Notes under the pieces: model-generated | The model's input: the letters and a program-made list of their open reading frames with translations, nothing else | Told to the model about the DNA's origin: nothing | Database searches by the model: none | In this document: positions 1-5,092 of the stretch, piece after piece | How the letters are laid out: every line of letters starts with the position of its first letter | Position numbering within the stretch: the first letter of the stretch is position 1 | NCBI GenBank assembly: GCA_023381535.1 | Contig: JAMCSN010000211.1 | Location: forward strand, 1 to 8,373 | Direction of reading: 5' to 3' | Origin: Bacteroidota bacterium | Lineage (GTDB): Bacteria; Bacteroidota; Ignavibacteria; Ignavibacteriales; Melioribacteraceae | Length of the DNA: 8,373 bases | Made by a program: the position numbers and the translations under genes

Positions 1-3000
1 GTCTGACGGCTGAAGATCATTTTCCGAAATAGATTTCAACGGATAAGAATGAAGTATTTGCATTAGTTTTTCTAAAAGAATAACCGGTTTAACATGCTTA
101 ACTTTTACTGCATTATGGAGTTTGTTAATATCGCGCTGAAGATTCTGAAAGCGTCCATAACGAATGGCTTTCTTTGCTAGAAGAATTAATTCAACTTCTT
201 CTTGGCTGGCTAGCTTAATATTTAAAAAAGCATCGAGATAAGCGATTGCTTTTTTTTCATTAGGACCTTGTGTTATATCTACTTTTTTATCTTTAGCAGA
301 TTCTTTTTGGATCTGATCACTAAATGATTTTATAGCTGCATTCACTTGAGTATGATGAAGTTCGTGAAGCGGAATTTGTTTTTCTTCCGCACGCGCTTCA
401 AATTGTTTTGCTGACTCCACAAAAGTTAGCTCATCGAGAGAGCCATCCGGTTTGCAGTAATAAAAAGCATCACGTTTTTGATTACGGATAAAACAGATTG
501 TTGAACCATTAAGAATTTTATGTTTTCTGCCGGCGCGGGCACGCAAAGGCATGTTTTTAATCTTCTTGAATAGTTCGGGATTCTCTTCTTTAATTTTGCG
601 CAGCTTCATTAAATAAATGAGACGTTCATCTTTTTCCTCTTCGATGTTTTTATCGAATAAGCCGAATGAATCTGTCTCTTCTTCCGAAGTGTAAATCTGA
701 CTATCCTCTCCAAGTGCGGAATGGAATGCTTGAAGCTTCATGAATGCTTTTTTCTTAAGTTCTATATCATCATCAACTTTGGCTGTGGGGAAGAAATTAT
801 AGATGTAAATTCTTGATGCTTGCGTTCCGATACGATTTACTCTACCAATTCTTTGCATCAATCTAGTAGAGTTCCATGGAGTGTCATAGTTTATAATAAT
901 ATTTGATCTGTGAAGATTAATCCCCTCAGCAAGAACCTCTGTTGAGATTAATATTTCATAATCGTTTTTCTGTTCATCTAGTTTTACATTAGCATCGAAA
1001 TTAGTCCGGATTGTATGCATCTTTTCTTTTCGATTACCGCTATCAACGCAAAGAATTTTAGAGAAGCCGGCAGTTTCGAGTTTTTCTTTTAGATAAACTG
1101 TCGTTTCCATAGATTCGGAAAATACAACAAGCTTATGCTGAAGATTTTTCCCGGGGTCAAAGAACTCTGAATTTAGCTTATAAACAAATTCATCGAACTT
1201 TGGATCTTGATTAACAGCATTCCATTCAGAATAAAGATCTTCTAGTATTTTGAGATCGTGAATCAATCCTTCGTGCAGTCCTTCTTCAAAATCATCCGGT
1301 GCACAAATCTCGATTGTTGGATCGGTAGGTGATTCTTGAATTACCAGGTCGAGAAGAGCTTCCTCGTTATCTGCTAAAATGTATTCAGTTACCGGCAGGT
1401 TCGGCGCGATGAAAATCTTTCCCTTCTCAAACATAGAAACCATTGCCTTGGTTGCATCATAGAATCTTTTTATCGATTGCTTAAAAGCAAAGAAGCTGCT
1501 ATCGATGCGTTTAACAAGGAGAGTCTTCATAATCATTGCTAACTGAGAAGAGATGAGATCGGCAGCTTGGTAACGTTTTTTCTTTTCTGGTTTGAGATAG
1601 CCGATTGCTTTATAACGGTTGTAAGTTAAACCTTTATCCGGATCGCTTATATCGAAAATTGTTTTATCATAAAGTTTTTCAAGCTGTTCATCCAACTGGT
1701 AAAGAATCTTTTGGGGAGTTTCAACTTCGGGAAATAAAAGATTCTGACTTTGAATATCGTCCCAATACAACGGATGTTCTTTAAGGTCGGTTCTTGTTCT
1801 TCTAACAATTATTTGTTCTAAAACTTTTACACGGATTTCTTCATAAATATTTTTTACTTCTGCAAGTGAAGATTTAATATCCGGGTCTTTCTTTGCTTTT
1901 CTATATCGATCGATTAAGCGCCGGAAGAAATTCTGGAGATTGGAGATTTCCAGAGTTGAGTCTTTGGAATCTTGAAAAAGGTAAATCTGATTTGCAATGT
2001 CTTCCGGTCTATTGTTAAGCGGTGTAGCAGAGACTAGAATAACCCTTTTCTTTTCGTATTCACCATTGGGCAGAACTTTTCTGGTAGGAGTTTTACAAAT
2101 CTTTTGTAAAAGGTTATACATTTCAGCGGTATCGGTTCTGAACTTATGAGCTTCATCAACGATAACCAGATCATACCGTTCCGGATTTTGTAATTTATGT
2201 AAGCTGCCATTTGTGATAATCTTATAATTATCTAGACCAAACTTGCTTAACGTTTCATCCCAGTTTTCATATAAAGAAGGCGGCACTACAATTAATGTAT
2301 AAGAGCGATGTGAAGGAAATCCGTTGTGGTAAAAAAACTTTTTGGCGATTAATGTAGCAACGATAGTTTTTCCAAGTCCAACAACATCAGCAAGAAAGAA
2401 CCCATAATGTTTCATCATCTTGTTGAAACCGTCATTGACAGCGTCAATTTGATAAGATAGTTTCATGAATCCTTTTGGAAGATCACTGATTGAGTTAGGA
2501 TCGAACTCGATGCTTTTACCGAAATATTCTGTTAGGAATTTTAGGTAAACTTCGTGAGGTGTGAATTCATCATTAAGGTAGGTTTCTTTCTTAAGACGGT
2601 CAACATAATCAAAGCTAAGATCAACGCCCTCACCCCAAAGTTTTTCGAATGTTTCAGTTGCATATTCTATATCGGCATTGTCTCTGAGTTCGACATTGAA
2701 TTCGAAATTTGTTTTCAGTCCGGCTTCTGTAAGATTACTTGAACCGGTTATTACAACACCATAACCGTGATCATGTTTTTCTTTTTCGCGGAACACATAA
2801 ATCTTAGCATGAATATTCTTTGAGGGATGAACGCGTATTTGAATTCTTTTTTTAGAAATATCTTCGATTAGGTTTACAATTCCAGATTCGATCTCCTTAT
2901 CATAAAAAGATTGCTGAATGTTTCTCTTTGCCTCGTTGAAAAATTGATCTTGTGATTTTTCACGGTCTTCGTCAAATAGGAACCCTTCTTTGTGTGCTTT

Positions 3001-3204
3001 GTAGATTAATTGATCTACATTTATTCCTACGAGTATTCTTACGAGCGAAGCTTTTTCAATATACCTTCTAATTCGAAAGTAACCGGAAGCGCGAAAATAG
3101 CCGACAAGAGCATCTAAATAATAAATATCGCGGTGACTAAATATCCCCTCAATTTTATTAAGAAGGGTGTTCTCATTTTCATTTGTGAAGAAGCGAGAAT
3201 TCAT
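1..3204 (-). CDS. PLD-like nuclease domain fused to SNF2/DEAH helicase (partial, 3' end off window)
   Basis: The reading frame is open from the ATG at 3204 down to base 1, giving 1068 residues without a stop, so the C-terminus lies outside the window. The N-terminal ~200 residues form a phospholipase D-like domain: H132-A-K134 followed by GSSNLT at 154-159 and a conserved N-F-E tail. The Asp of a full HxKxxxxD motif is absent (R139 there). A complete superfamily 2, SNF2-like motor follows: Walker A GLGKT at 276-280, DEAH at 350-353, SAT at 392-394, a motif IV region near 690, motif V STEVLAEG at 754-761 and motif VI QRIGRVNR at 784-791. The start is supported by GAGGG just upstream and an N-terminus (FFTNENENTL, then LVGYFRASGYF) that looks like the family's usual beginning. 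Inference: an ATP-driven DNA translocase with a DNA-cleaving or DNA-binding domain, probably in restriction or phage defence. A partner methylase would have to be left of the window. The domain assignment is firm; the biological role is not. Confidence 0.9.
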   Translation of the reverse strand, partial: MNSRFFTNENENTLLNKIEGIFSHRDIYYLDALVGYFRASGYFRIRRYIEKASLVRILVGINVDQLIYKAHKEGFLFDEDREKSQDQFFNEAKRNIQQSFYDKEIESGIVNLIEDISKKRIQIRVHPSKNIHAKIYVFREKEKHDHGYGVVITGSSNLTEAGLKTNFEFNVELRDNADIEYATETFEKLWGEGVDLSFDYVDRLKKETYLNDEFTPHEVYLKFLTEYFGKSIEFDPNSISDLPKGFMKLSYQIDAVNDGFNKMMKHYGFFLADVVGLGKTIVATLIAKKFFYHNGFPSHRSYTLIVVPPSLYENWDETLSKFGLDNYKIITNGSLHKLQNPERYDLVIVDEAHKFRTDTAEMYNLLQKICKTPTRKVLPNGEYEKKRVILVSATPLNNRPEDIANQIYLFQDSKDSTLEISNLQNFFRRLIDRYRKAKKDPDIKSSLAEVKNIYEEIRVKVLEQIIVRRTRTDLKEHPLYWDDIQSQNLLFPEVETPQKILYQLDEQLEKLYDKTIFDISDPDKGLTYNRYKAIGYLKPEKKKRYQAADLISSQLAMIMKTLLVKRIDSSFFAFKQSIKRFYDATKAMVSMFEKGKIFIAPNLPVTEYILADNEEALLDLVIQESPTDPTIEICAPDDFEEGLHEGLIHDLKILEDLYSEWNAVNQDPKFDEFVYKLNSEFFDPGKNLQHKLVVFSESMETTVYLKEKLETAGFSKILCVDSGNRKEKMHTIRTNFDANVKLDEQKNDYEILISTEVLAEGINLHRSNIIINYDTPWNSTRLMQRIGRVNRIGTQASRIYIYNFFPTAKVDDDIELKKKAFMKLQAFHSALGEDSQIYTSEEETDSFGLFDKNIEEEKDERLIYLMKLRKIKEENPELFKKIKNMPLRARAGRKHKILNGSTICFIRNQKRDAFYYCKPDGSLDELTFVESAKQFEARAEEKQIPLHELHHTQVNAAIKSFSDQIQKESAKDKKVDITQGPNEKKAIAYLDAFLNIKLASQEEVELILLAKKAIRYGRFQNLQRDINKLHNAVKVKHVKPVILLEKLMQILHSYPLKSISENDLQPSD

Positions 3205-3295
3205 AACCCTCAAACTAATTTGGACCTAAATTACAAATCGTATAGCTTATATTAAAACAAATCCGTTAAAAAATAAACAAAATCAATAAAGAGTG

Positions 3296-3330
3296 AAGGG
3301 TCAAATGCAAAAATAATAGAAGCGACCCTT
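3296..3330 (+). repeat. Inverted repeat with 7-bp perfect arms
   Basis: AAGGGTC at 3296-3302 is matched exactly by GACCCTT at 3324-3330 around a 21-nt spacer, and the right arm runs into TTT. It has the layout of a weak rho-independent terminator on the plus strand, but no plus-strand gene ends upstream of it and the loop is long. It could equally be a protein-binding site or chance. Confidence 0.3.
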
Positions 3331-3391
3331 TTTAAGAAAAAAAATAGTGTGTGAATTTAAGGGATTCGAGGTTAGTTGAAATTTGCATGGG

Positions 3392-3412
3392 AACAGAAAT
3401 AGCGATTCTGTT
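3392..3412. promoter_or_regulatory. Inverted repeat upstream of the 82-residue gene, possible operator
   Basis: AACAGAA (3392-3398) and TTCTGTT (3406-3412) are perfect inverted arms around a 7-bp spacer, centred about 46 bp before the ATG at 3448. The size and symmetry suit a dimeric DNA-binding protein. The neighbouring small protein may itself be helix-turn-helix-like, so autoregulation is possible, but that is inference from position alone. Confidence 0.3.
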
Positions 3413-3435
3413 TTAAGATTATAAGAGAATTCGAT

Positions 3436-3440
3436 GGAGA
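3436..3440 (+). promoter_or_regulatory. Ribosome binding site of the 82-residue gene
   Basis: GGAGA lies 7 nt before the ATG at 3448, a standard spacing. It decides between this start and two other nearby ATGs: 3434 is in another frame and encodes only 13 codons, and 3441 is followed at once by TAA. Confidence 0.6.
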
Positions 3441-3447
3441 ATGTAAA

Positions 3448-3696
3448 ATGGAAAGCAGCAGCAAGAATGAAATAAATCCTCTCTCAGATTTAATCCCCGA
3501 CAATACTTTCAAAGTACTTGAAAACAAAGGATTACTAAATAAAAAGTCCTTACGCGATCACGTGATACGGAAAAAATTTTTAGAATTAAAACAGAATGAC
3601 GTTACCATGATTGAAGCAATCGAGACAATACGTAAAGAATATCCCTATCTTCAATTCGATACTATTAGAAAAATAGTTTATCAAATTCAAAAGTAA
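3448..3696 (+). CDS. Small helical protein of unknown function
   Basis: This encodes 82 residues with a good Shine-Dalgarno (GGAGA, 7-nt spacing), which makes it a likely real gene. I do not recognise the family. The protein is hydrophilic and charged, with no signal peptide or membrane segment, so it should be cytoplasmic. After a short polar N-terminus it reads as several amphipathic helices: around residues 17-28, 33-48 (SLRDHVIRKKFLELK), 54-64 and 70-82 (LQFDTIRKIVYQIQK). The last two, separated by a short YPYLQFD turn, could be a helix-turn-helix, which would suit a small regulator; this is a pattern impression only. It is transcribed away from the helicase gene. The gene after it has its own promoter starting 7 bp past this stop, so it probably forms its own transcription unit. 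Confidence 0.7.
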   Translation: MESSSKNEINPLSDLIPDNTFKVLENKGLLNKKSLRDHVIRKKFLELKQNDVTMIEAIETIRKEYPYLQFDTIRKIVYQIQK

Positions 3697-3703
3697 ATAG
3701 GTC

Positions 3704-3732
3704 TTGACTAAAGAATGCACTTGGTATATATT
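3704..3732 (+). promoter_or_regulatory. Sigma70-type promoter for the membrane protein/EutN pair
   Basis: TTGACT (3704-3709) and TATATT (3727-3732) are separated by exactly 17 bp. These match the housekeeping consensus at five of six positions for the -35 and four to five for the -10. Transcription would start near 3739, leaving a leader of about 75 nt before the ATG at 3813. It begins only 7 bp after the preceding stop codon, which argues that the downstream pair is expressed separately from the 82-residue gene. Confidence 0.6.
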
Positions 3733-3812
3733 GTATCGTGTGCGTTAAAAAAGTAAAAACTAATTTGGCTCTAATTCATACCTAAGTACAAAACAGTTTT
3801 GGATTAAGGATA

Positions 3813-4094
3813 ATGGCAAAGGAAAAGAGAAATATCAAACAAACCAGTAAAATGAAAACGTCCCCATTCAAAGATTATTGGGATAAGTACAATTATTATA
3901 CTTTATATATCGGTATCGGCGTTCTAGTTATTGGATATATTCTGATGTCAAAAGGTCCGTGGGATAATCCAATATCCAGATCAGTTTCCCCAATCATTCT
4001 TTTGGCGGCTTATCTAATAATCATACCACTTTCGATAGTGTTCAAGTTGCCGAAAAAGTTTCGAAGAGAGACGGATGTTTCTGGCAAAAATTAA
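3813..4094 (+). CDS. Two-helix inner-membrane protein, DUF3098-like
   Basis: This encodes 93 residues. A basic N-terminus (MAKEKRNIKQ...) is followed by two hydrophobic segments, about residues 30-46 (YTLYIGIGVLVIGYILM) and 59-77 (SPIILLAAYLIIIPLSIVF), joined by a short SKGPWDNP loop, with a basic KLPKKFRR tail. Both ends should face the cytoplasm by the positive-inside rule. The layout, a motif like G.GVLVIGYILMSKG, then a Pro-containing helix, resembles the small DUF3098 proteins of Bacteroidota, whose function is unknown; the match is by eye. AAGGA lies only 2 nt before the ATG, a short spacing, so translation may be modest. The promoter at 3704-3732 drives it. Its last 20 bases overlap the start of the EutN/CcmL-type gene, so the two are probably translationally coupled. 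Confidence 0.75.
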   Translation: MAKEKRNIKQTSKMKTSPFKDYWDKYNYYTLYIGIGVLVIGYILMSKGPWDNPISRSVSPIILLAAYLIIIPLSIVFKLPKKFRRETDVSGKN

Positions 4095-4353
4095 GGGGAA
4101 TATTGTTTCAACTCCAAAGAACAAGTACCTGATCGGTCATAAACTTTTATTAGCGCACCAGATAGACTATTCGGGAAAGTTCGTTGGTAAGAAAGACGTT
4201 GTTGCACTTGATCTAGTTGATGCGGGAATTGGCGACAACGTAATTGTTGTTCAAGAAGGCGATGCGGTTCAGCAGATTTTAGGACACTCTAATGCGCCGG
4301 TTAACACAATGATTATCGCTGTAGTTGATAATATAGAATTGAACGAAAAATAA
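4075..4353 (+). CDS. EutN/CcmL-family bacterial microcompartment vertex protein
   Basis: This encodes 92 residues, the usual length for a single-domain EutN/CcmL (BMC-P) protein. The family pattern spans the whole sequence: MFLAKIKGNIVSTPKN at the start, a GHKLLLAHQID strand, VALDLVDAGIGDNVIVV in the middle, then EGDAVQQILG and a closing PVNTMIIAVVDNIEL strand. In known systems these proteins form pentamers that cap the vertices of polyhedral protein shells enclosing metabolic enzymes. The start at 4075 overlaps the upstream membrane-protein gene by 20 bp and has only a weak GAGAG upstream, which suggests coupled translation. Oddly, there is no BMC-H or BMC-T shell gene and no encapsulated-enzyme gene in the window. 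It may serve a compartment encoded elsewhere or have a different role. Family assignment is strong; function here is open. Confidence 0.92.
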   Translation: MFLAKIKGNIVSTPKNKYLIGHKLLLAHQIDYSGKFVGKKDVVALDLVDAGIGDNVIVVQEGDAVQQILGHSNAPVNTMIIAVVDNIELNEK

Positions 4354-4501
4354 TTCCAACTCACATTTGCAAATTAACCAGTCCGAAAGACTAAGCTTTC
4401 TACGATTGCTTCTCTCAATCGAGGGAATTGGACCTCAAAAAAATCTATTCTTTACCCAGTTGATTCCATTATAAGACCAAAGACGAACTTTTAGAACAGA
4501 T
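4354..4501. other. Convergent intergenic gap with potential branched fold
   Basis: This 148-bp gap lies between two convergent genes. No ORF or T-tract terminator was found. Bases 4381-4433 can fold into a three-way junction: outer stem GTCC/GGAC (4381-4384 with 4430-4433), hairpin GAAAG/CTTTC (4385-4389 with 4396-4400) and hairpin CGATTG/CAATCG (4403-4408 with 4416-4421). The arms are short, so it may be chance. Confidence 0.35.
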
Positions 4502-4951
4502 TTAGTATTTGAAGACCGATATATCAGCAAATTCCGTTGTCTCGCCGTGGATTAGCAAAGTGACTTTACCATTATAACTTGATGAGGAACCGCTGCTGTT
4601 ACCAGTAAATGTAAAAGTATCTCCGCTTACAGAACTTTTACATGTAAATTTCAATTCCGTTTGGCTGTATGTTCCGGTGGTGTTATCTGTAAACTGATAC
4701 CTGGTAGTTGTTCCATTACGTTTTTTAAGATAATTCAGTTCACTGGTTCCGCTGAATGTACCGTTATTTCCTTTCACATCCAGTTTAATGCCGAGTGAGT
4801 CTTCGGAAGATGAATTCCACGTGTCAAATTCCATTTTCCATTTGCCTGTTATATAACTATCATTTTGATCACTTGATGCCGGGTTATCATTTTTAGAGCA
4901 GCCGGTTAATATTATAAATGAAAGTATTAGTAGTGCTGAAAGCTTTTTCAT
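4502..4951 (-). CDS. Small lipoprotein with predicted beta-rich domain
   Basis: This encodes 149 residues. MKKLSALLILSFIILTGC is a textbook lipoprotein signal with lipobox LTGC and acylated Cys18. The next residues (SKNDNPASSDQND) form a polar linker, so the mature protein should be anchored in a membrane, probably the outer one. From about residue 34 (YITGKWKMEF) the sequence alternates polar and hydrophobic residues in short strands rich in Ser, Thr and Gly. This is reminiscent of lipocalin-like beta-barrel lipoproteins of Bacteroidota, which often open with a 'G.W' strand. No catalytic motif is visible, and the role is unknown. The start is fixed by AGGAGA 6 nt upstream. It follows the 950-residue secreted protein on the same strand after a 141-bp gap with its own candidate promoter, so co-transcription is not required. 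Confidence 0.85.
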   Translation of the reverse strand: MKKLSALLILSFIILTGCSKNDNPASSDQNDSYITGKWKMEFDTWNSSSEDSLGIKLDVKGNNGTFSGTSELNYLKKRNGTTTRYQFTDNTTGTYSQTELKFTCKSSVSGDTFTFTGNSSGSSSSYNGKVTLLIHGETTEFADISVFKY

Positions 4952-4957
4952 TACAAG

Positions 4958-4963
4958 TCTCCT
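4958..4963 (-). promoter_or_regulatory. Ribosome binding site of the lipoprotein gene
   Basis: On the minus strand AGGAGA lies 6 nt before the ATG at 4951. It is a near-perfect Shine-Dalgarno, in contrast to the A/T-rich leader without one in front of the 950-residue gene. Confidence 0.7.
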
Positions 4964-4994
4964 ATTATGATTGATATGAGAAATAATTCTCTAA

Positions 4995-5023
4995 AATATT
5001 TAGTCTTTTCGTAGTTCTGTAAA
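4995..5023 (-). promoter_or_regulatory. Candidate promoter of the lipoprotein gene
   Basis: Reading the minus strand, TTTACA (5018-5023) and AATATT (4995-5000) are spaced 17 bp apart. The -35 matches five of six consensus bases and the -10 four of six. The predicted start near 4988 would give a leader of about 37 nt that includes the Shine-Dalgarno. The region is AT-rich, so a chance match is possible. Confidence 0.35.
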
Positions 5024-5092
5024 TTATATTTTTTTTGCTTCATTTAGCATTACTCACAGATTTTTCATTTTTTTTCAATTAGATATCAAGTA

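Larger units (their letters stand above)
3205..3447. other. Divergent intergenic region, AT-rich
   Basis: This 243-bp gap separates the leftward helicase gene from the rightward 82-residue gene and must hold both promoters. No -35/-10 pair convincing enough to name was found on either strand. It contains two inverted repeats, listed separately. No RNA gene or credible ORF was seen. Confidence 0.6.

Noticed and set aside
2554..2742. 62-codon plus-strand ORF
   Set aside because: It lies wholly inside the helicase gene on the opposite strand, has a Cys/Phe-rich composition typical of antisense frames, and has no ribosome binding site.
3296..3333. Rho-independent terminator
   Set aside because: The loop is 21 nt, the T-run is short, and no plus-strand gene ends upstream in the window; kept only as an inverted repeat.
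3434..3475. Upstream ATG giving a 13-codon frame overlapping the 82-residue gene
   Set aside because: It lacks its own ribosome binding site, and the GGAGA that follows it is well placed for the ATG at 3448 instead.
4385..4436. Possible tRNA T-arm-like sequence on the minus strand (GAGGTCCAATTCCCTC)
   Set aside because: The arm pairs only 4 bp with an 8-nt loop, and no matching acceptor, D or anticodon arms could be found upstream.
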